From Prevotella sp. (GTDB taxonomy: Bacteria > Bacteroidota > Bacteroidia > Bacteroidales > Bacteroidaceae): a stretch of 64,000 bases of DNA. The notes beneath the pieces were generated by a model, which did not search any database, was not told the DNA's origin, and was given only the letters and a program-made list of their open reading frames with translations. Location: the NCBI GenBank assembly GCA_017475005.1, contig JAFVGI010000024.1, forward strand, positions 59,373 to 123,372, written 5' to 3'. Made by a program: the position numbers and the translations under genes. Below, in pieces: positions 17,017 to 25,947 of this stretch. How positions within the stretch are numbered: the first letter of the stretch is position 1; each line of letters starts with the position of its first letter.

Positions 17017-17044
17017 AATCCCGCAGTCGGATAACTGCGGGATT
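17017..17044 (-). terminator. intrinsic terminator at the end of the ftsY-to-deacetylase operon
   Basis: Eleven-bp perfect arms (AATCCCGCAGT / ACTGCGGGATT) with a 6-nt loop. In the leftward direction it is followed by TTTTTCTTTTTTT. It lies 70 bp after the polysaccharide deacetylase stop. Confidence 0.85.
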
Positions 17045-17063
17045 CTACCTTTATATATTATAG

Positions 17064-17107
17064 GGGAGTGAAAAGGGAGTGAAAAGGGAGTGATAGTGGA
17101 GTGACAG
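17064..17107. repeat. 11-bp tandem repeat GGGAGTGAAAA, 4 units
   Basis: Units GGGAGTGAAAA, GGGAGTGAAAA, GGGAGTGATAG and TGGAGTGACAG lie between the deacetylase stop and its terminator. A related block on the other strand occurs at 44751-44800, also beside a terminator. Confidence 0.85.
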
Positions 17108-17112
17108 GGACA

Positions 17113-17787
17113 TTACAGTGTCTTCAGCTCGTAGCCTTGCTCCTTAAGGAAACGTATGGAGGCCGGGAGGGCGTACTTCAGTTTCTGGATGCTCTTCAGG
17201 GAATCGTGGAACGTGATGATGGAGCCGTTGCGGGTGTAATAGACCACATTCCTGAAGACGTCGAAGGCATTAAGGTTGCGGGAATAGTCACGCGTCACAA
17301 GGTCCCACATCACGATGGTGTAACCCCTCTTCATCAGCATGTGATAGGCGCTGAGCCACATCCAGCCGTGAGGCGGACGGAACAGAGGCTTTTCAAGTGA
17401 AGAGTGACGAGTGAAGAGTGAAGAGTTTTCTGAGCCACCGACATTCGCGGCTGTCTGCATTACGGCATCGGCCGTCTCGATGTTCGAGAGATAGGTCTTG
17501 ACATAATGCCTCAGCGAACCCATGTGGTTGTAGGTATGGTTGCCGATGCTGTGGCCCTCGCTGATGATACGGCGAAAGAGGTCGGGATAGCGTTTCACAT
17601 TCTCGCCCACCACGAAGAAGGTGGCCTTCACGCCATGCTCCTTGAGGGTATCGAGAATGAAGGGCGTCGATTCGGGTATCGGACCGTCATCGAATGTCAG
17701 GTACACCGAATGCTCCGCAGCGTCCATGCGCCACAGAGCCTTCGGATATAACCATTTCATCCATTTGGAAGGTTGTTCAATGAACAC
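17113..17787 (-). CDS. polysaccharide deacetylase (NodB-type, carbohydrate esterase family 4)
   Basis: 224 residues. These enzymes remove acetyl groups from N-acetylated sugars, for example in peptidoglycan or exopolysaccharide. Seen: the five CE4 motifs TFDDGP (about 31), HSIGNHTYNH (metal-binding His pair, about 80-89), RPPHGW (about 137), WDLVTRDY and ITFHDS. No signal peptide. Three bp separate it from the DUF2723 gene. Oddity: about residues 120-130 (SENSSLFTRHSSLE) are encoded by CTTCACT heptamer repeats that look like an insertion of an intergenic repeat between motifs 2 and 3; on this strand the repeat has no stop codon. Confidence 0.9.
   Translation of the reverse strand: MFIEQPSKWMKWLYPKALWRMDAAEHSVYLTFDDGPIPESTPFILDTLKEHGVKATFFVVGENVKRYPDLFRRIISEGHSIGNHTYNHMGSLRHYVKTYLSNIETADAVMQTAANVGGSENSSLFTRHSSLEKPLFRPPHGWMWLSAYHMLMKRGYTIVMWDLVTRDYSRNLNAFDVFRNVVYYTRNGSIITFHDSLKSIQKLKYALPASIRFLKEQGYELKTL
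17396..17427 (+). repeat. heptamer repeat AGTGAAG, 4 units, inside the deacetylase gene
   Basis: Units AGTGAAG, AGTGACG, AGTGAAG, AGTGAAG plus a partial unit. The same unit follows the GH29 gene at 61422-61435, where its TGA supplies the stop codon. Here it is read on the opposite strand as CTTCACT, which is stop-free in all frames. Confidence 0.85.
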
Positions 17788-17790
17788 GGC

Positions 17791-20700
17791 TTATTCTCCT
17801 CCTAAGTTTCCACCGCGACTTTGATAGGCGGTGATGAGTTGGTTAAGATTCTGTGTCATCTTGTCGGCAAGAGTCTTGTTGTATGGAGATGCTATCTCGC
17901 AGAAGCGCTGCATGATATACAGATGATACATGCAATCGCGCTGTGACGACATGAAACGGGACTGCGACAGAGAGAGGTAGTACCTGACATACTGTGCAGA
18001 GGTTTTCCACATAGCATCGAGGGTTTCCTCGGCCTTCTTGTTCATGCCGAGCGCGTAGTATGCCTGCGCAAAGTCGGCACCGCCGTTCATATATGACATC
18101 GGAACATTATACGTAGGAATGACCTTCTCGGCATAGCTGACGGCCTTCTTGGCCTGGTCGAGCTTACCCTCGTCAATGAGATGGAGCAGCAGCGTACCGA
18201 AGAGGCGACGGTGGGTAGCACACATACGGGTAACGGTCTCGTCGAGATAGAGGCCCAGCTTCTCCAGACCGCCGTACCTGAACTTCGTCATAAGGTTGGT
18301 ATATACCTTCTCGGTGTCGAAGTTGTTGCTGTCGTCGGTATGGAACGGAGTGATACGGTTGACGAGGCCCTCCTGTATGAAGTTCTCACCAAGGTTCATG
18401 TAGTTCTCCTTACCTACCGTCAACGCCACATACAACGGACGTGTCCAGTTGCTGTTTGCCACCATCTCGAGCAGCATCAGGTCACCCTTGTAGAGGGCAC
18501 GCTTGCCGGCAAGAGAGATTGCCATGCGCTCGGGGATAACAACATTGCCGGCAGAATCCTTCGGAAGCATCATGCCACTCTTGAGGACTGCCTCCTTGTC
18601 GATGTTCAGGTAGAGCGTGTCGGTCGGGATGCAGTGCATCTCGTCATTATCCTCAATGCCGCGTACCCAGCGGGCAAGGACATTCTTGACCTCGAACGGG
18701 TCTTCACCGAACTGCTTGGCAGCAGCAACAGGATCCTGCTTGAAATATTCCAGTATCTGATTCTTCAACTCCGGATTTACGGTGACATATTCGTTCCTGC
18801 CAGAGCAGTAGTCGATACGAGGCCATGTGATAGGCAGAGAAGGAGAATTCCATGCCGGACGAATCATCTGGTCGATATACCAGTCGGTCTGGATATATGA
18901 CAGGTTACATACACGGGCATCGGTACGTACCTGCTCCACATCCTGATTATACCAAAGTGGGAAGGTATCGTTATCACCGTTTGTGAAGATGATAGGATAG
19001 CCTGTCTCCTGCAGAGAGTTGAGGTAGTTCTGACCGAAGTCGCGACAGGTGTAGCGTCCTGAGCGGTCGTGGTCGTCCCATGTCTGCGATGCCATCTGAA
19101 CTGGCACCAGCAATGCTACTACGCCAATGACTGCTGCCAGTGCGACATTCTCCTTATTCTTAAGAAGCTTTCTCGTCAGGAGGTCGATGATAGCAGCAAC
19201 GCCCATACCACACCATATAGCATAAGCATAGAACGAACCGGCATAGGCATAGTCACGCTCACGTGGCTGCATAGGTGTCTGGTTGAGGTAGATGACAATA
19301 GCAAGACCTGTCATGAAGAACAGGAAGAACACTACCCAGAACTGCTGAATGCCCTTCTTGCCCTTGTAAGCCTGCCAGAAGAGTCCCAGCAAGCCAAGCA
19401 GCAGCGGCATGCAGTAGAAGACGTTATGGCCCTTGTTCTCCTTCAACTCGTCAGGAAGGAGGTCCTGATTGCCGAGCATCATCTCATCAATGAATGAGAA
19501 GCCGGTAACCCAGTTGCCATGCTCCAGTTCGCCATTACCTTGGATGTCGTTCTGACGGCCGGCGAAGTTCCACATGAAGTAACGCCAGTACATGAAGTTA
19601 CACTGATAAGACAGGAAGAAGCGGATATTCTCAAGGAAGGTAGGCATCTTCACCTGTACCATCTGTCCGCAACGGTCATAGTCTTTCACATTGCCATCAA
19701 CGCCACCCATCCAGTCCTCATAAGCCTGGGCATGACCGGAGTCATACATACGCGGGAACAGCATATTCTGTGCATATTCGTAGGAATCCTTTGTGCGGAC
19801 GATGAAATACTTATCAGGCTCATCAGGAGAATGTTTCTCCACCTTTTGATATATAGGAGCGCCTGTCTTCATACGAGGAATACACATATTGCCCTCGATG
19901 TCAAGAGCCACCTGTGAGGTGTATGCCTGACCATAGAAGAGAGGTCTGTCACCATACTGGTCACGAGAGAGATAGTTGCCGAGGGTGAAGATATCCTCCG
20001 GAGAATTCTGGTCCATAGGAGGGTTACTTGCCGAACGTACTACTATCAGTGCGTATGTAGAATAGCCAATCATCAGCATCAACATACAGCAGAGTGCCGT
20101 GTTCTTGATGCGGTTGGTTATGACTGCAACACCCTTCTTCTTGAAGTTCAGACAGAAATAGAGTACTGCAAGTACCACAACGCCAATCACGGCAGCGCTC
20201 CATCCGTAACCGTAGAATGGGATACCCAGCATTCCTATTGCCAACAGGAAAGAGACATTACCACGCACGGCAGACTTGTCTGCATAGGTTTCCCAGATAG
20301 CCCACAATACTGAAGCCACCAATATGACAAGGTATATAATAACACCGGTATTGAACGGCATGCCGAGGGTGTTCACAAAGAACAACTCAAACCATCCGCC
20401 AACGGTAATGATGCCGGGAACGACGCCATAAAGCACTGCTGCAACGATGACAACAGAAATAAATAGTGCTATCAACGAACCCTTGAGGTCGGCATCGGGA
20501 TACCTTTTATAATAATATACTAATACGATGGCCGGAATACACAGCAGGTTGAGCAGGTGGACACCGATTGACAATCCCGTCATATATGTAATAAGGATAA
20601 GCCAACGGTCTGAACCCGGTTCGTCAGCATGGTCTTCCCACTTTAATATCAGCCAGAATACTACCGCCGTGAAGCAAGAAGAATAAGCATACACCTCACC

Positions 20701-21129
20701 CTCGACAGCCGAGAACCAGAAGGTATCGGAGAAGGTGTAGATGAGCGCTCCTACCAAACCTGAGGCCTCTATTGCTATCATCTTCATTGGCGTCAGTTCC
20801 TCCCACTTGTCAATAAGAAGACGGCGCACCAGATGCGTGATACTCCAGAAGAGGAACAGGATACATGCAGCCGACAACAGAGCCGACATCGTATTCACCA
20901 TGCGAGCCACCTGTGTGGCATCAGAAGCAAACTGAGAGAACAGATTGGCCGTCAGCATGAAGAATGGTGCGCCCGGTGGGTGACCAACCTCCAAAAGATA
21001 ACCCGTGGTGATAAACTCTGGACAATCCCAGAAGGATGCCGTTGGTTCAATAGTAGAACAATATACGAAGGAGGCAACAAAGAATGCCACCCAGCCGAGT
21101 ATATTATCTACAATACGAAACTTTTTCAT
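17791..21129 (-). CDS. DUF2723 family membrane protein (O-mannosyltransferase-like fold)
   Basis: 1112 residues. Seen: N-terminal membrane region with many helices (about residues 10-390 and 540-670), the DUF2723 opening (YCSTIEPTASFWDCPEFITT and GHPPGAPFFML), then a large soluble C-terminal region with helical repeats. The family is Bacteroidota-specific and related to dolichyl-phosphate mannosyltransferases/ArnT-type enzymes: acidic residues in the first loop (WDCPE) match the usual catalytic Asp/Glu position. A role in transferring sugars to envelope components or secreted proteins is inference. It lies 46 bp after the lptG-type gene and 3 bp before the deacetylase, so a shared envelope role is likely. 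Confidence 0.88.
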   Translation of the reverse strand: MKKFRIVDNILGWVAFFVASFVYCSTIEPTASFWDCPEFITTGYLLEVGHPPGAPFFMLTANLFSQFASDATQVARMVNTMSALLSAACILFLFWSITHLVRRLLIDKWEELTPMKMIAIEASGLVGALIYTFSDTFWFSAVEGEVYAYSSCFTAVVFWLILKWEDHADEPGSDRWLILITYMTGLSIGVHLLNLLCIPAIVLVYYYKRYPDADLKGSLIALFISVVIVAAVLYGVVPGIITVGGWFELFFVNTLGMPFNTGVIIYLVILVASVLWAIWETYADKSAVRGNVSFLLAIGMLGIPFYGYGWSAAVIGVVVLAVLYFCLNFKKKGVAVITNRIKNTALCCMLMLMIGYSTYALIVVRSASNPPMDQNSPEDIFTLGNYLSRDQYGDRPLFYGQAYTSQVALDIEGNMCIPRMKTGAPIYQKVEKHSPDEPDKYFIVRTKDSYEYAQNMLFPRMYDSGHAQAYEDWMGGVDGNVKDYDRCGQMVQVKMPTFLENIRFFLSYQCNFMYWRYFMWNFAGRQNDIQGNGELEHGNWVTGFSFIDEMMLGNQDLLPDELKENKGHNVFYCMPLLLGLLGLFWQAYKGKKGIQQFWVVFFLFFMTGLAIVIYLNQTPMQPRERDYAYAGSFYAYAIWCGMGVAAIIDLLTRKLLKNKENVALAAVIGVVALLVPVQMASQTWDDHDRSGRYTCRDFGQNYLNSLQETGYPIIFTNGDNDTFPLWYNQDVEQVRTDARVCNLSYIQTDWYIDQMIRPAWNSPSLPITWPRIDYCSGRNEYVTVNPELKNQILEYFKQDPVAAAKQFGEDPFEVKNVLARWVRGIEDNDEMHCIPTDTLYLNIDKEAVLKSGMMLPKDSAGNVVIPERMAISLAGKRALYKGDLMLLEMVANSNWTRPLYVALTVGKENYMNLGENFIQEGLVNRITPFHTDDSNNFDTEKVYTNLMTKFRYGGLEKLGLYLDETVTRMCATHRRLFGTLLLHLIDEGKLDQAKKAVSYAEKVIPTYNVPMSYMNGGADFAQAYYALGMNKKAEETLDAMWKTSAQYVRYYLSLSQSRFMSSQRDCMYHLYIMQRFCEIASPYNKTLADKMTQNLNQLITAYQSRGGNLGGE

Positions 21130-21175
21130 TTTCTTGTATTTTATTTAATATTACGATTTTCAATGAATCAGTTTT

Positions 21176-22378
21176 TTAATTCGGTGCATGTCGGTAACAG
21201 AAGTATGCCACAATGCCAAAGAGTATGTTCGGCACCCATGCCGCAAGTATCGGCGGTGTACCGGCATTGATGGCAAACGTTGATGATATCGTCTGCAACA
21301 TTATATATAGGAAGCTCAAGGCAAGTCCCAAACCGAGGTACATTCCCATGCCGCCCTTTCTCTTTCTCGAAGACAACGACGCTCCGATGATGGTGAGGAT
21401 GAAGGAAGCAAACGAACTTGCGATGCGCTTATGATATTCCACCTGATATTGTACTACATTCTGTGAACCGCGGTCTATCTGCTTGCTGATGTAATCGGAA
21501 AGCTGCGGTGACGTGAATGTCTCCTGCTGGCCCTTTGAGAACACAAGGTCCACCGGTTCCATCTGTATCAAGGTATCCAGCGTCAGACCCGACGTGATAT
21601 GCTCGCGCATACCAGCCATCTCACGTATCTTCCAGTTCGTGGCCTTCCAATGGTATTTTGAGTCGGAAATCGTGTCGTACTGTAGCTCAGATGCCGTCAT
21701 GTGGGAGACGAGTTTCTTATTCTCAAATTTATCGAGACAGAAACCATAACCCTTCTTGAAGACGTTATCGTAGTGCTGCATATAGGCAATAACACCTCTA
21801 TCTACCTGCAGTTGCACATTCTCTGCCGAAGTATTCTTCTTGTTGTTCTTATACATCGACTCAAAATTCTGACGTATCACCGTACCATGAGGAATGACAT
21901 ATGCCGCCAATGTATATGACAACATGGAAATAAACACACACGATACCATATACGGCACCATAAGACGCTTGAAACTTACTCCAGCCGCAAGGATAGAGAT
22001 AATCTCCGAATTGCCTGCCATCTTTGACGTAAAGAATATGACGGCAATGAAGACGAACAGCGGAGAGAAGAGGTTTGCAAAATATGGTATGAAGTTGAGG
22101 TAATAATCAAAAACAATAGCCTTCCAAGGAGCATTATACTGAGTGAACTTTGAAAGATTCTCATTGAAGTCGAAGACAATAGCAAGGGATATGATAAGCG
22201 CAATGGCAAAGAAATATGTGCCAATGAACTTAACGATAATATATCTGTCCAGTCGTGGGCAGATGCGATAGAACTGAGAGAAGTATTTGTTCTTAATACG
22301 TCTGTTCCTTCTCTCTGTCGTGGTACGGATGACCCTTATCGCCTTCGTTGCATATTCTCTATAATGCTTTTCTTCCAT
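21176..22378 (-). CDS. LptF/LptG-family permease (YjgP/YjgQ)
   Basis: 400 residues. LptF and LptG form the inner-membrane part of the ABC transporter that extracts lipopolysaccharide for export. Seen: N-terminal basic stretch, LDRYIIVKFIGTYFFAIAL (start of helix 1), SEIISILAAGVSF (coupling region between helices 2 and 3), a periplasmic jellyroll in the middle (about 165-300) and three C-terminal helices. The annotated ATG gives a 35-residue N-terminal extension and a 43-bp overlap with tgt; family members usually begin near residue 40, so a later non-ATG start cannot be excluded. G or F cannot be decided by eye; the single gene in tandem with tgt is the usual Bacteroidales arrangement. Confidence 0.87.
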   Translation of the reverse strand: MEEKHYREYATKAIRVIRTTTERRNRRIKNKYFSQFYRICPRLDRYIIVKFIGTYFFAIALIISLAIVFDFNENLSKFTQYNAPWKAIVFDYYLNFIPYFANLFSPLFVFIAVIFFTSKMAGNSEIISILAAGVSFKRLMVPYMVSCVFISMLSYTLAAYVIPHGTVIRQNFESMYKNNKKNTSAENVQLQVDRGVIAYMQHYDNVFKKGYGFCLDKFENKKLVSHMTASELQYDTISDSKYHWKATNWKIREMAGMREHITSGLTLDTLIQMEPVDLVFSKGQQETFTSPQLSDYISKQIDRGSQNVVQYQVEYHKRIASSFASFILTIIGASLSSRKRKGGMGMYLGLGLALSFLYIMLQTISSTFAINAGTPPILAAWVPNILFGIVAYFCYRHAPN

Positions 22379-23463
22379 TGTGTGAAATCACCTTTTATTA
22401 TGTGTTCACGGGCATCACCCACGAGTCGTAAATAGAAAGCCAGATTATGGATAGAGGCTATCTGTAATGCGAGATATTCCTGTGCTTTGAAGAGATGGTG
22501 CAGATATGCTTTTGTGGTAATCCTGTCGATATCGCAACCCTCTGGGTCAATCGGTGTGAAGTCGTCTTCCCACTTCTTGTTCTTCATGTTTATAGTACCT
22601 TCGTATGTGAACAACATCGCATTACGTCCGTTTCGCGTCGGCATAACACAATCAAACATATCCACACCGCGTTCTATGTTCTCAAGAATATTCCAAGGAG
22701 TACCGACTCCCATGAGATAACGTGGCTTGTCTTTTGGCAGAATCTCATTTACCACTTCCACCATTTCATACATCACCTCAGTTGGTTCTCCTACCGCCAA
22801 ACCGCCGATGGCATTTCCATCACATCCCTTGTCGGCAATATATTTTGCTGACTCCTGACGCAAATCTTTATATGAACATCCTTGCACAATCGGGAACAGA
22901 GACTGCTTATAGCCGTAAAGCGGTTCTGTTTCGTTGAAACGCTTTATGCAGCGATCCAACCATCTGTGTGTCAGGTCTAACGACTTGCGGGCATACTGCC
23001 AGTCACTCTGTCCTGGAGCACACTCATCAAGAGCCATAATAATATCAGCACCGATGGTACGTTCGGTATCCATAACATTCTCAGGAGTGAAGATGTGCTT
23101 CGAGCCGTCTATATGACTGCGGAACTCGCATCCCTCCTCCGTCAACTTACGAATACCCGTAAGCGAAAATACCTGAAAACCACCTGAGTCCGTCAGGATA
23201 GGTCTCTCCCACCCTATGAACTGGTGCAAGCCACAAGCCTTTCGCAGGATATCCATCCCCGGACGCAGATACAGGTGATAGGTATTTCCCAGTATTATCT
23301 GGGCCTTCACCTGACGGCGCAATTCCTCGAAATGGACAGCCTTTACGGAACCGACAGTACCCACAGGCATGAAGATGGGAGTACGTATCTCACCATGATC
23401 TGTCGTGATAACACCAGCACGGGCACTGCTATAGGGGTCGTTATTTTGTATCTGGAATTTCAA
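22336..23463 (-). CDS. tgt: queuine/preQ1 tRNA-guanine transglycosylase
   Basis: 375 residues. It exchanges guanine-34 of GUN tRNAs for preQ1. Seen: LTDSGGFQVFSL (substrate-binding Asp about residue 92), GLAVGEP, and the nucleophile region FDCVMPTRNGRNAM (Asp about 269). The C-terminal zinc motif of most bacterial Tgt enzymes (CxCxxC...H) is not kept: the equivalent stretch reads EGCDIDRITTKAYLHHLF, with a single Cys. The product of queC in this window belongs to the same pathway. Overlaps lon by 23 bp and the lptG-type gene by 43 bp. Confidence 0.95.
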   Translation of the reverse strand: MKFQIQNNDPYSSARAGVITTDHGEIRTPIFMPVGTVGSVKAVHFEELRRQVKAQIILGNTYHLYLRPGMDILRKACGLHQFIGWERPILTDSGGFQVFSLTGIRKLTEEGCEFRSHIDGSKHIFTPENVMDTERTIGADIIMALDECAPGQSDWQYARKSLDLTHRWLDRCIKRFNETEPLYGYKQSLFPIVQGCSYKDLRQESAKYIADKGCDGNAIGGLAVGEPTEVMYEMVEVVNEILPKDKPRYLMGVGTPWNILENIERGVDMFDCVMPTRNGRNAMLFTYEGTINMKNKKWEDDFTPIDPEGCDIDRITTKAYLHHLFKAQEYLALQIASIHNLAFYLRLVGDAREHIIKGDFTQWKKSIIENMQRRR

Positions 23464-25945
23464 AACTCAGCGGATTATCTACTAATTCTTTTGTTAATGC
23501 AAAATCCCATACATCACGGACATTCTCCACGAAATGGAATTTCACACCTTTCAAGTACTGTTCTGGAATGTCCTCTACATCCTTCTTGTTTGCGGAGCAC
23601 ATCACGATATCAGTTATACCGGCACGCTTTGCTGCAAGGAGTTTTTCCTTTATACCACCAACCGGCAATACCTTTCCGCGAAGAGTTATCTCGCCAGTCA
23701 TAGCAACATTCTTACGCACCTTTCTTTGGGTAATAGCTGATGCTATAGAGGTCGCTATTGTAATACCTGCAGAAGGACCATCCTTTGGTGTTGCACCCTC
23801 CGGTACATGGATGTGTATGTTCCAATGTTGGAATATGCGGGAATCAATATTGAGGTATTCGGCATGAGCCTTGACATATTCGAGGGCGATAACAGCACTC
23901 TCCTTCATCACGTCTCCCAGATTACCTGTCAAAGTCAGTTTTCCTTCCTTTCCCTTTGAGAGTGATGTCTCAATGAAGAGTATCTCACCACCGACACTTG
24001 TCCATGCCAAGCCCGTTACAACGCCAGCATAGTCATTGCCCTGATAGATGTCACGATAGAAAGGAGGATTTCCTAACAATTCCGTTACATTCTCAGGCTT
24101 TAGTGGTGACTCCAGCAACTCAATTGATGATTCCATAGAACCCTCTTTCGCAATCTTATATGCTATCTTACGCAAAGCCTTGTTTATTTGCTTCTCAAGT
24201 TGTCGCACACCACTTTCGCGAGTATATCGCTCAACAATATATTCGAGTGTCTTCTTTGGGAATTTGATATTTTTGAAGGAAGCCAAGCCTGTCTTGTCTT
24301 TCTCACGTGGCACCAAGTGGCGTTTTGCTATCTCCGTCTTTTCTTCTGTCGTATATCCAGAAAGTTCTATTATCTCCATACGGTCACGCAAAGGAGACGG
24401 TATTGTTGACAAATCATTTGCAGTAGCAATGAAGAGTACCTTTGACAAGTCATAGTCAAGATCCAGATAGTTATCATGGAAGGCAGTATTCTGCTCTGGG
24501 TCTAATACTTCTAGCAAAGCAGAAGCAGGATCTCCGTTTATCGTATTCTGTGTTACCTTATCTATCTCGTCAAGGATGAGGACAGGATTTGATGAACCAG
24601 CCTTCTCAATACACTTTATGATACGACCTGGCATAGCACCGACGTATGTGCGACGATGTCCTCGTATCTCAGCCTCATCGTGCAGGCCACCCAAGGACAT
24701 ACGGACATATTTTCTTCCCAAAGCCTCTGCAATGCTCTTTCCTAGCGATGTCTTACCAACACCAGGAGGGCCATACAAACACAGTATAGGAGACTTCAGG
24801 TCACCACGCATGAGGAGTACGGAAACATATTCCAAGATACGTTCCTTTACTTTCTCCATTCCATAATGGTCACGATTAAGGACGCGTTCAGCATGATGGA
24901 GGTCCAGATTATCTTCCGTATATTCGTTCCAAGGAAGATCAACCAGTTTTTGGAGATATGTAAGCTGCGTATTATAGTCAGAACTCTGCACGTGAAGCTG
25001 GTCAAGGCGTTCCATTTCCTTTTCGAAAAATTCGCTGGTTTCCTTGTTCCATTTTTTCGTTGCGGCCTTTTCACGCAGTTTTGTCTTCTCTGGGGATCCG
25101 TCTTCGCGTCCCAACTGTTGGTTGATACTCTTCAGTTGCTGACGCAGGAAATATTCCTTCTGCTCAACATCAATAGCATGTTGGGTACGATTATGGATAT
25201 CAATACGCATATCCGCATATTGTATCTCACGATTCATCAGCTGCAGGAGTTCGAAGCAGCGCATCTTCAAATCATCACACGCCAACAGGTGCATCTTCTC
25301 CGTAAGCTTAAACGGCATGAAATACGACACCGTATTCAGAAGCTGCACAGGATTTGCCAGGTCTTTCAACACCATCTGCATCTCAAAGGTGAAGGAATCC
25401 GTCTTCTGGATGTATTCACGCACCTTTGAATTGAGGTCGTTAAGCATTGTCTGATACTCCATATCGTTAGCATCAGGCTCATCCTCTGGAGCTGGTAATA
25501 TGTGTGCCTTGATGTAAGGTTCCTCCTGCAACACCTCACCAATGCGACAACGAGCAAGAGGATGTGCGAGAAATGCTATACGATTCTCCTGACCAGGCAC
25601 CTCAAATACTTTTATAAACTGAGTTATGACGCCATATTCACAAAGGTCTTCCGAAGTAGGATATTCTATCGAAGGGTCCTTCTGGCAGAACATAGCAAAC
25701 TTATCCCTCTTATGCTTCTCGAGATATTTGATAAGTTGACGTGTAGTGCTGCGCGCTATCGTTATGGAGGCAAGGATAAGGGGGAAGTTAACCATATTTC
25801 TGGTTACAAGGACAGGCATATCACCCTCCTTCTGCCCTTTCAACATTTCCGTAAAGTCGCCTTCAAATTCCGTTATGCGTACGAAGCCTTCAGAATCGTC
25901 TTTGTTGAAATCGTCTAAAGTAAACTTTGAAAATATATCTTCCAT
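23441..25945 (-). CDS. lon: ATP-dependent Lon protease
   Basis: 834 residues, full length. Seen: N-terminal LAN substrate-binding domain (about 35-240), coiled-coil region, AAA+ domain with Walker A GPPGVGKTS (about 393) and Walker B VLILDEIDK, and the C-terminal protease domain with the catalytic Ser in PKDGPSAG (about 719) and Lys in GGIKEKLLAAKRAG (about 762). Lon degrades misfolded and regulatory proteins. The ATG is only 2 bp after the membrane-HU stop and the 3' end overlaps tgt, so it is part of the long leftward operon rather than a separately heat-controlled gene as in many bacteria. Confidence 0.97.
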   Translation of the reverse strand: MEDIFSKFTLDDFNKDDSEGFVRITEFEGDFTEMLKGQKEGDMPVLVTRNMVNFPLILASITIARSTTRQLIKYLEKHKRDKFAMFCQKDPSIEYPTSEDLCEYGVITQFIKVFEVPGQENRIAFLAHPLARCRIGEVLQEEPYIKAHILPAPEDEPDANDMEYQTMLNDLNSKVREYIQKTDSFTFEMQMVLKDLANPVQLLNTVSYFMPFKLTEKMHLLACDDLKMRCFELLQLMNREIQYADMRIDIHNRTQHAIDVEQKEYFLRQQLKSINQQLGREDGSPEKTKLREKAATKKWNKETSEFFEKEMERLDQLHVQSSDYNTQLTYLQKLVDLPWNEYTEDNLDLHHAERVLNRDHYGMEKVKERILEYVSVLLMRGDLKSPILCLYGPPGVGKTSLGKSIAEALGRKYVRMSLGGLHDEAEIRGHRRTYVGAMPGRIIKCIEKAGSSNPVLILDEIDKVTQNTINGDPASALLEVLDPEQNTAFHDNYLDLDYDLSKVLFIATANDLSTIPSPLRDRMEIIELSGYTTEEKTEIAKRHLVPREKDKTGLASFKNIKFPKKTLEYIVERYTRESGVRQLEKQINKALRKIAYKIAKEGSMESSIELLESPLKPENVTELLGNPPFYRDIYQGNDYAGVVTGLAWTSVGGEILFIETSLSKGKEGKLTLTGNLGDVMKESAVIALEYVKAHAEYLNIDSRIFQHWNIHIHVPEGATPKDGPSAGITIATSIASAITQRKVRKNVAMTGEITLRGKVLPVGGIKEKLLAAKRAGITDIVMCSANKKDVEDIPEQYLKGVKFHFVENVRDVWDFALTKELVDNPLSFEIPDTK

Positions 25946-25947
25946 TA

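Noticed and set aside
18181-18900. 239-codon forward ORF
   Set aside because: Antisense of the DUF2723 gene with no domain similarity.
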